Of a stretch of DNA of 64,000 nucleotides, positions 35,488 to 45,211 are shown piece after piece. Origin of the DNA: JAWXCE01 sp034440495 (GTDB lineage Bacteria; Pseudomonadota; Alphaproteobacteria; Rhizobiales; Rhodomicrobiaceae). The DNA is taken from positions 1 to 64,000 of the forward strand of contig JAWXCE010000030.1 in NCBI GenBank assembly GCA_034440495.1, written 5' to 3'. The number at the start of each line of letters is the position of its first letter. The first letter of the stretch is position 1. Below the pieces are notes generated by a model. It saw only the letters and a program-made list of their open reading frames with translations. It was not told where the DNA came from and made no database searches. Both the position numbers and the translations under genes were made by a program.

Positions 35488-35644
35488 GCAAACGTCCGCT
35501 CCCGAAGCGCCGGAGGATGCGCGCAAACGTCGGCAGCGCGTGCGATCGATTGCAATAGCGCTCGCACTTGGCGCGACAGTGCTGCTTTTTTACGCCGTTA
35601 CCATTATCCGGCTGGGCAGCGGCGTCGCCCAACGCCCACTTTAG
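35462..35644 (+). CDS. CoxF-like small membrane protein
   Basis: A 60-residue protein whose start lies inside the end of ctaB. A basic N-terminus (EDARKRRQRVRS) precedes one membrane helix (IAIALALGATVLLFYAVTII) and a short conserved tail RLGSGVAQRPL. This matches the small CoxF-type protein found at the same position between ctaB and cox11 in alphaproteobacterial cox operons. Its role in oxidase assembly is assumed from context only. Confidence 0.75.
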   Translation: MPLALPVRKQTSAPEAPEDARKRRQRVRSIAIALALGATVLLFYAVTIIRLGSGVAQRPL

Positions 35645-35652
35645 GCGGCAAT

Positions 35653-36276
35653 ATGAGCAATGACATTTTAAACGCAAACCGCAAAACTGGCAGGAGCGAC
35701 TGGCGGGTTGCCGCATGGTTGGGGCTGCTCGTTGTGGCGATGACGGGCCTCTCCTTCGCCGCCGTGCCGCTTTATAAAATGTTTTGCCAAATGACTGGCT
35801 ATGGCGGCACAACACAGCGAGCCGCATCTGCGCCTGCAACCGCTACAAACCGCGCCGTCACCGTCCGTTTTGATGCCAATGTCGCGCCCGGCCTGCCTTG
35901 GGCCTTCCAGCCCGAAACGCGCGAGATAAAACTCAACATCGGCGAGAACAAACTCGGCTTTTTCCGGGCGCAAAACACGTCAGGCAGCACAACTATCGGC
36001 ACGTCCACATTTAACGTGACGCCAGAGGGCGCTGGCAGCTATTTCAGCAAGATCGAATGTTTCTGCTTTCAAGAGCAAAGTCTGGAGCCTGGCCAATCCG
36101 TAGAACTGCCCGTATCATTTTTCATAGATCCAGCTATCCTCGACGATAAAGACGCCAGAAATATTCAGGAGATCACGCTCTCCTACACGTTTTTCCCGGT
36201 GGCCAAAAGCGCCGCCGTTACGCCGCCAAATGCAGCGGCGAAAGAGCCACTTGATCTTTCCAAACAGGGCGGTTAG
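35653..36276 (+). CDS. ctaG: Cox11/CtaG copper chaperone for cytochrome c oxidase
   Basis: A 207-residue protein with one N-terminal membrane helix (WLGLLVVAMTGLSFAAVPLY) followed by FCQMTGYGGTT and a periplasmic domain. The copper-binding motif is IECFCFQEQSLEPGQ, and VSFFIDPAI is the conserved tail region. It delivers copper to the CuB site of subunit I. It follows coxF by 8 nt and precedes ctaE by 8 nt. Confidence 0.94.
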   Translation: MSNDILNANRKTGRSDWRVAAWLGLLVVAMTGLSFAAVPLYKMFCQMTGYGGTTQRAASAPATATNRAVTVRFDANVAPGLPWAFQPETREIKLNIGENKLGFFRAQNTSGSTTIGTSTFNVTPEGAGSYFSKIECFCFQEQSLEPGQSVELPVSFFIDPAILDDKDARNIQEITLSYTFFPVAKSAAVTPPNAAAKEPLDLSKQGG

Positions 36277-36284
36277 GCAGCGTC

Positions 36285-37235
36285 ATGAGCATTCAAGAAC
36301 AGCGACAGCCTCAACAGGAGACGCCTAAAATGGCGCACGGTCACCAGAAATATCACGACTATCACCTGGTCGATCCAAGCCCATGGCCATTCATCGGATC
36401 TGTCTCTGCTTTTGTTATGATGGTCGGCGCGGTCATCTGGATGAAATCCGGCGATGGCGGAGTATTCGGACTGCAAGGTCCATGGGTGTTTGGTGCCGGA
36501 CTTTTCGGCATTCTCATCACCATGTTCGGCTGGTGGCGCGATGTAGTGAACGAAGCAGAATTTCAGGGGCATCATACGCCAGTTGTGCAGCTTCACCTGC
36601 GCTATGGCATGATCCTGTTCATCGCCTCCGAGGTCATGTTTTTCGTCGCATGGTTTTGGGCGTATTTCGACGCCTCGCTCTTTCCCGGCGCGGTAACGGC
36701 GATCCCCGGCACGGAGACACTGACCGGCATGGTTGATCGAAACACACTAACGGGCGGGCAATGGCCCCCAGTTGCGGCCGAGGGCAAGTTCGGCTCGACT
36801 TTTGATCCGTGGCATCTGCCGCTGGTCAACACGCTTATTCTGCTCACATCCGGCACAACCGTCACATGGGCGCACCACGCGCTTCAGCAAGGCGATCGCA
36901 AAGGGCTCATCTGGGGTCTCGTCCTCACTATCGCTTTGGGGATGTTGTTCACCACCCTGCAGGTGTATGAGTACATGCACGCGGACTTCTCGTTCGCCGG
37001 GCATATCTACGGCTCCACATTTTTCATGGCGACCGGCTTCCACGGCTTCCATGTTGTCGTGGGCACCATCTTCCTGATGATAATATTGGCGCGTGCGCTG
37101 ATGGGCCATTTCACCCCCAAGCATCACTTCGGGTTTGAAGCCGCAGCTTGGTATTGGCATTTCGTCGACGTGGTCTGGTTATTCCTGTTCGTCAGCATAT
37201 ATGTATGGGGCGCTGGCTCAAACGCCGGACAGTAA
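36285..37235 (+). CDS. ctaE: Cytochrome c oxidase subunit III
   Basis: A 316-residue membrane protein with seven helices. Landmarks are HDYHLVDPSPWPFIGS near the N-terminus, RYGMILFIASEVMFFVAWFW, a long loop, then THAHHALQQGDR-like sequence (actual TWAHHALQQGDRKG) and WYWHFVDVVWLFLF at the C-terminus. It stabilises the oxidase core. The ATG at 36330 (MAHGHQKYHDY) is an alternative start. A terminator-like hairpin follows. Confidence 0.95.
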   Translation: MSIQEQRQPQQETPKMAHGHQKYHDYHLVDPSPWPFIGSVSAFVMMVGAVIWMKSGDGGVFGLQGPWVFGAGLFGILITMFGWWRDVVNEAEFQGHHTPVVQLHLRYGMILFIASEVMFFVAWFWAYFDASLFPGAVTAIPGTETLTGMVDRNTLTGGQWPPVAAEGKFGSTFDPWHLPLVNTLILLTSGTTVTWAHHALQQGDRKGLIWGLVLTIALGMLFTTLQVYEYMHADFSFAGHIYGSTFFMATGFHGFHVVVGTIFLMIILARALMGHFTPKHHFGFEAAAWYWHFVDVVWLFLFVSIYVWGAGSNAGQ

Positions 37236-37267
37236 CTCCTTTTAAAATCGCGAAAACGATTGTAATA

Positions 37268-37290
37268 GGGCGGCATTTTTGCCGCCTTTC
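37268..37290 (+). terminator. Hairpin after ctaE
   Basis: Stem GGCGGCA / TGCCGCC with a TTTT loop, followed by TTTC. It resembles a modest intrinsic terminator at the end of the structural cox genes and may attenuate read-through into DUF983 and SURF1. Confidence 0.6.
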
Positions 37291-37349
37291 CCGTATTTGC
37301 ATTCAGATTAGGCGGTTTTGGCTTTGAAGCAGCGTGCAAATCAGGTGTT

Positions 37350-37787
37350 ATGAGTAAAGGCTTTGGCATACCAATGAGACGTTTTGGCGCAATGATGATG
37401 TCGGACGGCGTTACAGACCGCGAATTCCACCCGCCCGTCCCCGCCCTTTTAACCGGACTGCGTTGCCGCTGTCCACGTTGCGGACAGGGTCGGCTTTTCA
37501 AAGGCTTCCTAGACCTGGAAGCGTCTTGTGACGTGTGCGGCCTAGACTATAGCTGTGCCGATGCAGGCGACGGCCCCGCCGTGTTCGTTATCCTGATAGC
37601 TGGATTTCTGGTATGCGGCGGCGCATTGCTGACCGAAGTGATGTATTCGCCGCCGTATTGGTTACAGGCCTTGATATGGCTCCCCCTTACGGTCATTATC
37701 CCGCTCGCTCTTTTACGGCCATTCAAGGCGATCCTCGTCGCTTTGCAATATAAGAATAAGGCCGCAGAAGGTAAAATCTGCAAATAA
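37350..37787 (+). CDS. DUF983 family zinc-ribbon membrane protein
   Basis: A 145-residue protein with a four-cysteine zinc ribbon near the N-terminus (CPRCGQGRLF and CDVCGLDYS) and two membrane helices (FVILIAGFLVCGGALL and ALIWLPLTVIIPLALL). DUF983 genes sit between ctaE and SURF1 in many alphaproteobacteria, so a part in oxidase assembly is likely, though unproven. The initiation codon is uncertain; several in-frame ATGs exist. Confidence 0.85.
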   Translation: MSKGFGIPMRRFGAMMMSDGVTDREFHPPVPALLTGLRCRCPRCGQGRLFKGFLDLEASCDVCGLDYSCADAGDGPAVFVILIAGFLVCGGALLTEVMYSPPYWLQALIWLPLTVIIPLALLRPFKAILVALQYKNKAAEGKICK

Positions 37788-37801
37788 GTGGGCAAAATTT
37801 C

Positions 37802-38515
37802 ATGCGTGTTCAGTCAATGCGTAAACGCGGGCTGCTCTGGCCAGCGATCATGACGGCGCTTGCTTTGCCTGTGCTGCTGGGCCTTGGAGCCTGGCAAATA
37901 CAGCGGCTACAGTGGAAGAATGGCGTGCTCGACGAACTGCGCGCCACAATCGCTGCTGTGAACTCGGGTGGAAAAATAGATGAAATGGGCGAGGGCGCAT
38001 CCTTCGCCGAGTTCAACTTCACGCAAATTTCCGGGGTGTTTGACCACTCAAAAGAAAAATACGTGTTCACCTCCCGCGATGGACAGATTGGTTACCTCAT
38101 TTTTACGCCTTTAGCGCAGCCGGGATGCAGCGGTGGAGAATGCGAGGTCTGGATCAATCGCGGCTTCGTGCCTCAGGAATTCAGGGAACTGCGCGCGCGC
38201 CCGGCTGGGCAGACGTCCGGCGAGGCGAAAATTCGCGGCATGGTGCGCAGGCCCGAGAAAAACGCCTGGTTTACCCCGTCGCCCGACACCGCCCGCAATA
38301 TCTGGTATGCGACCAGTTTTTTATCCGCCCCCTACATAGAAGCCGACGCAACGCCCAACCCCGGCGGCTGGCCGCGCGGACGCGATCCAAAATCGCTCTT
38401 TACCTCCATTCCCAACAATCATGCGGCCTACGCATTCACTTGGTTCAGCCTTGCCGCCGTGCTTGCAATCATGTTCGGCGTCTACGCTTATTCGCGCCGG
38501 GACACGAACGCCTGA
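37802..38515 (+). CDS. SURF1-family oxidase assembly protein
   Basis: A 237-residue protein with one membrane helix at each end (WPAIMTALALPVLLGLGAWQ and YAFTWFSLAAVLAIMFGVYAY) and a periplasmic domain between them. LGAWQIQRLQWK and EVWINRGFVP are SURF1 hallmarks. It helps insert heme a into subunit I. It follows DUF983 by 14 nt. Confidence 0.92.
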   Translation: MRVQSMRKRGLLWPAIMTALALPVLLGLGAWQIQRLQWKNGVLDELRATIAAVNSGGKIDEMGEGASFAEFNFTQISGVFDHSKEKYVFTSRDGQIGYLIFTPLAQPGCSGGECEVWINRGFVPQEFRELRARPAGQTSGEAKIRGMVRRPEKNAWFTPSPDTARNIWYATSFLSAPYIEADATPNPGGWPRGRDPKSLFTSIPNNHAAYAFTWFSLAAVLAIMFGVYAYSRRDTNA

Positions 38516-38584
38516 TTTACCGTTGCCCGGTTACGCCCGAAGGTTTAGGGTCTTCAATATCCTCAAACCGTTGGACATTTTACG

Positions 38585-40021
38585 TTGAATTACATCAGCA
38601 CACGCGGGCAAGGGCCGGCTCTGAATTTCAAAGGCGCGCTGATGGCGGGCCTTGCGCATGATGGCGGGCTGTACATGCCGGAAGCATGGCCGCAGATGGC
38701 CGCCGCTGATATTACGAGTTTGTCCGGATCTCCCTATCCGCAACTGGCGGCGAGCGTTATGGCTCCGTTCGTGGCCGATGCGTTAAGCTCGGCAGAACTG
38801 AGCGCGCTCACACAGCAGGCATACGCACGCTTCAATCATCCAGTACATGCGCCGCTTGTCCAGATCGCCGACAACATCTTCGTGCTGGAGCTGTTCCACG
38901 GGCCGACGCTGGCATTCAAGGACTTCGCCATGCAAGCGCTGGCGCTGTTCATGGATCGCGAATTGCAGGCGTCAGGCAAGCGCGCAGTCATCATCGGCGC
39001 CACATCGGGCGACACGGGCGCCGCCGCCATCGAGGCGTTCAAGGGCCGTGCCGCAATCGACGTCTTCATTGTGTACCCTCATGGTCGCGTCAGCGACGTA
39101 CAGCGCCGACAGATGACGACCGTCGCCGATGAGAATGTCCATACTCTCGCCGTCAAAGGCACGTTCGACGATTGCCAGGCCATCGTTAAAGCGCTGTTCA
39201 ACGACGCGGACTTCCGCGAGCGCTGGCGGCTTTCGGCGGTGAATTCCATCAACTGGGCGCGCATCATGGCGCAAATCCCGTACTACTTCTCCGCAGCAAT
39301 CGCGCTTGGCGCGCCGCACCGCCCGGTGAGCTTCGCCGTTCCGACCGGAAATTTCGGCGATGTTTTCGCCGGATATGCAGCAAAGCAGATGGGGTTGCCA
39401 ATCGAGCGCCTGCTCATCGCCACCAACGGCAACGATATCCTTGTTCGCACTTTGGAAACTGGCCGCTACGAGCCGAAGGGCGTCGCGGCTACATCCAGCC
39501 CAAGCATGGATATCCAGATTTCAAGCAACTTTGAGCGTTTGCTGTTTGAGGCGGGTGACCGCGACGCCGCGCGCGTGCGGGCGCAAATGAACGCGCTGAA
39601 ACAGGAAGGCGCATTCAGCTTGTCGGAACGCGAACTCGCAGCCATCAAATCCACGTTCACGGCAAGGCGCGCTGATGAGGAAACTGTCGCGCGCACCATC
39701 CGTGAAACCCACGCTACGACAGGCTATCTCTCCGATCCTCATACCGCCGTCGCCATCGCGGGCGCGCAGGGCGAATTGGCGGCTGGCGCAAATGGTCCCA
39801 TCGTCGTGCTCGCCACGGCTCACCCGGCGAAATTTCCGGCGGCGGTCGAGCGCGCGGCGGGTGTCGCGCCCGCTGCGCCCGAGCGCTTGCGTGGCATGAT
39901 GAACGCCAGGGAACATTTCACCGTAATAAGTAATGACGCGGCAGCGGTCGCCAGTATTATCGCCGCACGCGCGGGCGCAAAGGCGTCATCGCCGCTTTTT
40001 TCAGCAGGGCTTGCACCATGA
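38585..40021 (+). CDS. thrC: Threonine synthase
   Basis: A 478-residue PLP enzyme of the longer threonine synthase class. The N-terminal NYISTRGQ is typical, Lys112 in HGPTLAFKDFAMQ binds PLP, SGDTGAAAIEAF holds the phosphate, and VPTGNFGDVFAGY is the glycine-rich region. It converts O-phosphohomoserine to threonine; the kinase making its substrate (thrB) lies 7 kb away. It starts at TTG. Its last four bases overlap the start of the M16 peptidase gene (ATGA). Confidence 0.93.
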   Translation: MNYISTRGQGPALNFKGALMAGLAHDGGLYMPEAWPQMAAADITSLSGSPYPQLAASVMAPFVADALSSAELSALTQQAYARFNHPVHAPLVQIADNIFVLELFHGPTLAFKDFAMQALALFMDRELQASGKRAVIIGATSGDTGAAAIEAFKGRAAIDVFIVYPHGRVSDVQRRQMTTVADENVHTLAVKGTFDDCQAIVKALFNDADFRERWRLSAVNSINWARIMAQIPYYFSAAIALGAPHRPVSFAVPTGNFGDVFAGYAAKQMGLPIERLLIATNGNDILVRTLETGRYEPKGVAATSSPSMDIQISSNFERLLFEAGDRDAARVRAQMNALKQEGAFSLSERELAAIKSTFTARRADEETVARTIRETHATTGYLSDPHTAVAIAGAQGELAAGANGPIVVLATAHPAKFPAAVERAAGVAPAAPERLRGMMNAREHFTVISNDAAAVASIIAARAGAKASSPLFSAGLAP

Positions 40022-41301
40022 CAGTGAATGTAACCGAACTCGCCAATGGCCTGCGCATCGTTACCCACAACATGCCGCATCTGGAAACGGCGTCCGTCGG
40101 TATCTCGGTGAACTCGGGCGCGCGCGCCGAACTGACGCGCGAACATGGCATCGCGCACATGCTGGAGCATATGGCGTTCAAGGGCACGCCCACACGCACC
40201 GCGCGCGATATCGCTGAGCAGATCGAAGCGGTCGGTGGCGGCCTCAACGCGGCAACAAGCATCGAGCACACCGACTACTCCGCGCGCGTACTGAAAGACG
40301 ACGTTCCGACCGCGCTAGAAATCATCGCCGATATTTTGCAAAACCCGGTTTTTGCACAGGATGAGCTGGATAAAGAGCGCGAGGTCATCCTTCAGGAAAT
40401 CGCCGCCGTGCAGGACACGCCCGACGACATCGTGTTCGACATGACTCAGGAGGCAGCGTTCCCGGGTCAGTCACTGGGCCGCCCCATTCTGGGCACCTCG
40501 AAAAGCGTTGGCGCCATTTCCGCTGATGATCTACGCGAGTTCCGCGAAGCGACCTACGCCCCAGAAAAAATGGTGCTCGGCGCGGCCGGTGCTGTCGATC
40601 ACGATGCGATTGTCAAACAGGCTGAGGCTATTTTTCTAGCGATGAAAGCCAACGGCGATCGGCCTACGCAGCCCGCCCGCTATGAGGGCGGCCATAAGGT
40701 GCTCGCGAGGCGCTTCGAGCAATGCCACATCGTGCTGGCGTTTGAGGGCCTGTCATGGCGCGACGACGACGTGTTTGCTGCAAAAATCTTCACCGTACTG
40801 TTTGGCGGGGGCATGTCTTCGCGCCTTTTTCAGGAAGTGCGCGAGAAGCGCGGGCTTTGCTACGACATCCACGCATTCGACTGGAGCTTCGCGGACACCG
40901 GCCTTTACGGCATCCACGCCGCAACGGGCGCGGAGCAAACCACTGATCTGGTGCGCGTTATCCTGGGCGAAATCGACAAGATGATCGAACAGGGGCCGCG
41001 CGAGGAGGAAGTGGCCCGCGCCAAAGCGCAGTTAAAATCCGCGCTGCTTATGAGTTTGGAGAGTTCGGAATCGCGGGTTGCGCAGTTGTCACGCGATGTG
41101 CAGTCGTTTGGCCGCCCGTTATCCACCGAAGAATTAATTGAGCGCATCGAGGATGTTTCGCGCGAGAAAGTGCGCGAACTCGCTGTTAAGCTGCACATGC
41201 GTTCGCCAATTACATCTGCGGCAGTTGGGCCGAAAACGGCGTCTCAATCGGTGCAGCGCTTGATTGAGGACAGTGGTATGCGGGCCGCTGTGGTGCATTA
41301 A
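40018..41301 (+). CDS. M16 family zinc peptidase (mitochondrial processing peptidase-like)
   Basis: A 427-residue protein with the inverted zinc motif HxxEH at residues 47-51 (AHMLEHMAFKG) and the downstream Glu region (ELDKEREVILQEIA). The C-terminal M16 half includes GGGMSSRLFQEVREKRGLCY. It resembles the beta subunit of mitochondrial processing peptidase; there is no signal peptide, so it is cytoplasmic. Translationally coupled to thrC, a conserved alphaproteobacterial arrangement. Substrates unknown. Confidence 0.92.
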   Translation: MTVNVTELANGLRIVTHNMPHLETASVGISVNSGARAELTREHGIAHMLEHMAFKGTPTRTARDIAEQIEAVGGGLNAATSIEHTDYSARVLKDDVPTALEIIADILQNPVFAQDELDKEREVILQEIAAVQDTPDDIVFDMTQEAAFPGQSLGRPILGTSKSVGAISADDLREFREATYAPEKMVLGAAGAVDHDAIVKQAEAIFLAMKANGDRPTQPARYEGGHKVLARRFEQCHIVLAFEGLSWRDDDVFAAKIFTVLFGGGMSSRLFQEVREKRGLCYDIHAFDWSFADTGLYGIHAATGAEQTTDLVRVILGEIDKMIEQGPREEEVARAKAQLKSALLMSLESSESRVAQLSRDVQSFGRPLSTEELIERIEDVSREKVRELAVKLHMRSPITSAAVGPKTASQSVQRLIEDSGMRAAVVH

Positions 41302-41329
41302 ACTCAGCGGGTAAAAAGGGCGCGCTTTG

Positions 41330-41917
41330 ATGGGTTTTCTCAAAACCGTGTATCCATTAGAGCCGGGGCCAACGCTCGCGGTCGAAAACTTGCTCCTAAA
41401 ACCGCCGCAAATGTCGGACTATCCAGCGTGGAGCAAGCTTCGCGGTGACAGCCGGGCGTTCCTGGCGCAATGGGAGCCGCTGTGGAGTGACGACGAACTG
41501 TCTCGCGCCGCGTTCCGTCGCCGGTTAAGATATTACCAGCGCGAGGGCGACGAGGAGACTGGCTATGCCTTCTTTCTGCACCGGGTTCATGATAATGCGC
41601 TAATGGGTGGCGTCACATTGAGCAATGTGCGCCGGGGAGTAAGCCAGTCGTGTGCGGTTGGCTATTGGATGGGCGAGCAATACGCCGGGCAAGGGCATAT
41701 GTGCAAAGCCATGCAATCCGTGATTTCGTTTGTGTTCGATACGCTGAAACTGCACAGGCTTGAGGCTGCCTCAATGCCAGCCAATCTGCCCTCCATCCGG
41801 CTTCTGAACCGGCTGGGATTTACGCGGGAAGGCCTAGCGCGGGGCAACTTACGGATTAATGGCGCATGGGAGGATCATCTGTTGTTCGCTTTGCTGAGTG
41901 GAGACCGGCGTGCCTGA
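41330..41917 (+). CDS. GNAT acetyltransferase, RimJ/RimL type
   Basis: A 195-residue GNAT-fold protein. SRAFLAQWEPLW, the acetyl-CoA loop region CAVGYWMGEQYAGQGHM and the helix ANLPSIRLLNRLGFTREG match the RimJ/RimL branch that acetylates protein N-termini, including ribosomal proteins. It lies between the M16 peptidase and the large signalling gene, overlapping the latter's start. Actual substrate unknown. Confidence 0.88.
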   Translation: MGFLKTVYPLEPGPTLAVENLLLKPPQMSDYPAWSKLRGDSRAFLAQWEPLWSDDELSRAAFRRRLRYYQREGDEETGYAFFLHRVHDNALMGGVTLSNVRRGVSQSCAVGYWMGEQYAGQGHMCKAMQSVISFVFDTLKLHRLEAASMPANLPSIRLLNRLGFTREGLARGNLRINGAWEDHLLFALLSGDRRA

Positions 41918-44900
41918 CAACCTGATGAAAATCGCCCACACAAAATGGCGTGCTGTGGTGGCCTGCGCGCGCCTGATGCTGATCGCAATTGCCGCCTATC
42001 TTTTCGTGGCCGCGCCCAACGCCGCGCATAGTTTGGAAGCCATCGTCATTGGCTCCGACCAGGACGTACTCGATATCACCTTACTGGGCGAGCAGTACGA
42101 AGGGCGCGGCGATAAACTCAGCATCGAAACCGCTGCAACATCTGACGGCATCGCCGGCCGCATGACAGTGTCCGCGAAAACGACCGGCACCAACCCGAAC
42201 TGGGTCGTCTTCGCGCTGAACAACCCAACCGACAAACCGATCCGGCGCTATTTCATGGCGCAACGGTACGATCTCGTGGGTTCAAAAGCATTTTTGCCCA
42301 ACCTCGACTCACCGCGCATCGCCAACATTACGCCGTCTCTCGGTTTTCGGCCGGAAAAGGTGGAGAACGAGTCGGCGGATATCTATCTGCTCAACCTTGA
42401 GCCAGGAGCGACAGTCACTTACATTGTCGAAGTCGCCTCAGCGGATTTTCCACGTCTGTCCCTCGTCAGCCCTGCCACTTTCGGCAGAAAAGCGCGCGAT
42501 ATTACGCTGTTCAATGGCATCCTGCTCGGCATCTCTGGCCTGCTCGCAATTTTCCTTATTTCAATCTTCGCCGCCAGCCACAAGGGAATTTTCCCGGCAA
42601 CGGCGCTCGTCGCTTGTAGCGTCGTGGCATATTTGTGTGTGGATTTTGGCTTCTGGCACAAGCTCTTCCAGTTAAGCGCTGAAGACAACGCGCTTTATCG
42701 AGCCGGAGCAGAAGCGGCGCTGGCTGCAAGTATCGTTGTGTTTCTTTACGTCTTCCTGAACCTGCGGCTCTGGCATGGATGGGTGGCGTTGTTGTTTATC
42801 GGGTGGCTGGGATGTCAGCTTGCGCTCGTCGGCATGTCCGTTATTGACGCGAAACTGGCCTCCGGCCTCGCCAGGCTTTCCTATTTGCCAATTGCTGGCG
42901 TCGGCACGTTCCTGATCGCTTTCTTAGCACTGCGCGGACAGGAGCGCGCGTGGTCGCTGATGCCGACCTGGATGCTGTTTCTGGTGTGGATGTTTGGCGC
43001 CGCCTTCGCGATTCAGGGGCAATTATCTGGCGAGATTGTCGTGCTGGGTCTGAACGCAGGGCTTGTGCTTATCACGGTGCTGATTGGCTTTACGGTAACG
43101 CAGTATGCATTCCAGGTGGGCGAGTCTTCTTTGGGTGAAGACGCCGGCCAGTTCCAGTCGAGAATTCTTGCTCTCGACGCATCGGGCGCTTCGGTGTGGG
43201 AATGGAACACTCGCCGCAACGAGATTATTGCCGGGATCGATATGGACACGGCGCTCGGTTACGCGCCCGGCACCATGCGCGCCAATATTGACGACTGGCT
43301 CAAATATCTGCACTCCTCGGATCGCGAGCGGCTGCGGCTTATGCTGTGGATGGTGCGTGAGCGAAATGGCGGCGAGGTCCACACGGATTTCCGTCTTCGC
43401 CGAGCCGATGGGGGATATATGTGGTACGAGCTTCGCGCCGCGTCGCTGCCAGCCCGCCATAGCCGTACATCCCTGCGCTGTGTCGGCCTGCTCCGCGACG
43501 TCACGCAGCAGAAACGGATGCAGGAGCGTTTGCTCCACAACGCTATCCGCGACAGTCTGACTAGCCTGCCAAACCGCGAACTTTTCCTCGACCGGCTGCA
43601 TTGCGCGATCATTGCCAGTAAAGAAAAAGGCGTCCGGCCAACTGTACTGTTCATCGACATCGATACCTTCCGCACAGCCAATCAGCACGCTGACCTGGCC
43701 GTTAGCGATGGTGTGCTGCTGACCATCGCACGCCGTCTGTCGCGGCATCTTGGCCCGGTCGATACACTGGCCCGCATTTCGACCGAGCAGTTCGCCATCC
43801 TGCTTGCGTCTGAAACCGAGCCGCGCCACATCGCGATGTTGGCCGAGCGCGTTCGCCGCTCGCTGCGGTCGCCGATCAAGGCTGGCGGCAAGGATGTGAT
43901 TCTGACTGGCAGCATCGGCATCTCCGTTTACGACGGCGAGCAGCAGGGGCCAGAGCAGTTACTGCGCGAGGGTGAAACCGCCATGTATCGCGCCAAGCGT
44001 TCGGGCGCTGATCGTATCGAATTGTTCAAGGCTGAAATGCGCGGTGAAACCGATGACCGCGCCCAGTTGCAGGCTGATTTACGGGTGGCCGTTGAAAAGC
44101 GGCAAATCCGCATTCTCTATCAGCCGGTTTTGCGCCTTGGCGACCGCCAACTCGCGGGTATGCAGGTTCTGGTGCGTTGGGATCATCCCAAACTTGGCCG
44201 GTTGAGCCTTGGCGAATTTCTACCGCTCGCGGAGGATTTGGGAATCGTTGGCGAGATCGGCGGCTATGTGCTGGAGCGCAGCGTGCGCCAGGCCGTGCGC
44301 TGGCAGCGCACTCTTGCCCGGACTGAAGACCCCCTGTTTGTGAGCGTCAACCTGTCGAGCCGCCATTTTTTCCGCCAGGACATCATCCAGGAGCTGCGCC
44401 TTATCATCGGCCGGGAAACGGCGCCAAAAGGCTGCCTGATGCTAGAGATCAATGAGTCACTGATTATGGAAAACCCGGAGCAAGCGATTGAAACGCTCAA
44501 TTTACTCAAAGGACTTGGCGCAGGCCTTTGCCTCGACAATTTCGGCGCCAGCTATTCGTCGCTGACGTATTTGCACCGGCTGCCGTTCGACATGATTAAA
44601 ATCGACCGCCAGCTTCTCGGGCAGGATAATTCGGATCGCGCCGGGGCGGTCCTATTCAAATCCATCGTTTCGATGGCGCGCGAACTCGATAAGTACGTTA
44701 TTGCGTCAGGCGTCGAGCGTAGTGACGAGGATTCATACGCCAAGGCTATCGGCTGCGACTACGCCCAGGGCTTCTTTTACGGTGAGCCTATGACCGAGAA
44801 AGAGGTGTTGACGCTGGTGCAGTCGATGTCGAAGTCAGTGAGACGCGATGACAAGCGCGTCGCGCGCCGTCGTGAGGCGGAACCTGCGGATATTCCTGAC

Positions 44901-45194
44901 GCGCCGCTAGCGCCTGTGGTTATCGCTGATGAACGTCCGCGATTGTTAAGCTACACGAATGGAGAAGATCACGCACCGGCGGAGCAACCTGTCTACGTGT
45001 TGAAAGATCGGATGCCGCTCAGACAGCACGACGCTCCCTCAACGGAGTCTTATGCCGGACAAATCGACATTCCACCCGATATGAGCGATTTCGAACTTGT
45101 GGCTGGCATACTGGATACCGGTCTGCCACCGCTTGAAGCGGCCGTGCCGGAAGTTTCCGCTATCCCGTTCATTAAACGGCCTTCGAGAGCGTAG
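41910..45194 (+). CDS. RgsP-like 7TM-PAS-GGDEF-EAL protein with degenerate motifs
   Basis: A 1094-residue protein: N-terminal signal helix, a periplasmic beta domain (about residues 35-195, 7TMR-DISMED2-like), seven membrane helices (about 200-415), a PAS domain (about 425-545), a GGDEF domain, an EAL domain and a Pro-rich tail. The GGDEF motif reads STEQF (624-628). EAL is replaced by QVL (752-754), DDFG by DNFG (876-879) and the EGVE motif by SGVE (933-936), so neither cyclase nor esterase activity is expected. Architecture matches RgsP of Sinorhizobium meliloti, needed for unipolar growth; orthology is inferred. GTG start supported by GGAG upstream and overlap with the GNAT gene. Confidence 0.82.
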   Translation: MPDNLMKIAHTKWRAVVACARLMLIAIAAYLFVAAPNAAHSLEAIVIGSDQDVLDITLLGEQYEGRGDKLSIETAATSDGIAGRMTVSAKTTGTNPNWVVFALNNPTDKPIRRYFMAQRYDLVGSKAFLPNLDSPRIANITPSLGFRPEKVENESADIYLLNLEPGATVTYIVEVASADFPRLSLVSPATFGRKARDITLFNGILLGISGLLAIFLISIFAASHKGIFPATALVACSVVAYLCVDFGFWHKLFQLSAEDNALYRAGAEAALAASIVVFLYVFLNLRLWHGWVALLFIGWLGCQLALVGMSVIDAKLASGLARLSYLPIAGVGTFLIAFLALRGQERAWSLMPTWMLFLVWMFGAAFAIQGQLSGEIVVLGLNAGLVLITVLIGFTVTQYAFQVGESSLGEDAGQFQSRILALDASGASVWEWNTRRNEIIAGIDMDTALGYAPGTMRANIDDWLKYLHSSDRERLRLMLWMVRERNGGEVHTDFRLRRADGGYMWYELRAASLPARHSRTSLRCVGLLRDVTQQKRMQERLLHNAIRDSLTSLPNRELFLDRLHCAIIASKEKGVRPTVLFIDIDTFRTANQHADLAVSDGVLLTIARRLSRHLGPVDTLARISTEQFAILLASETEPRHIAMLAERVRRSLRSPIKAGGKDVILTGSIGISVYDGEQQGPEQLLREGETAMYRAKRSGADRIELFKAEMRGETDDRAQLQADLRVAVEKRQIRILYQPVLRLGDRQLAGMQVLVRWDHPKLGRLSLGEFLPLAEDLGIVGEIGGYVLERSVRQAVRWQRTLARTEDPLFVSVNLSSRHFFRQDIIQELRLIIGRETAPKGCLMLEINESLIMENPEQAIETLNLLKGLGAGLCLDNFGASYSSLTYLHRLPFDMIKIDRQLLGQDNSDRAGAVLFKSIVSMARELDKYVIASGVERSDEDSYAKAIGCDYAQGFFYGEPMTEKEVLTLVQSMSKSVRRDDKRVARRREAEPADIPDAPLAPVVIADERPRLLSYTNGEDHAPAEQPVYVLKDRMPLRQHDAPSTESYAGQIDIPPDMSDFELVAGILDTGLPPLEAAVPEVSAIPFIKRPSRA

Positions 45195-45211
45195 ACGCCA
45201 AGCCGACCTCG

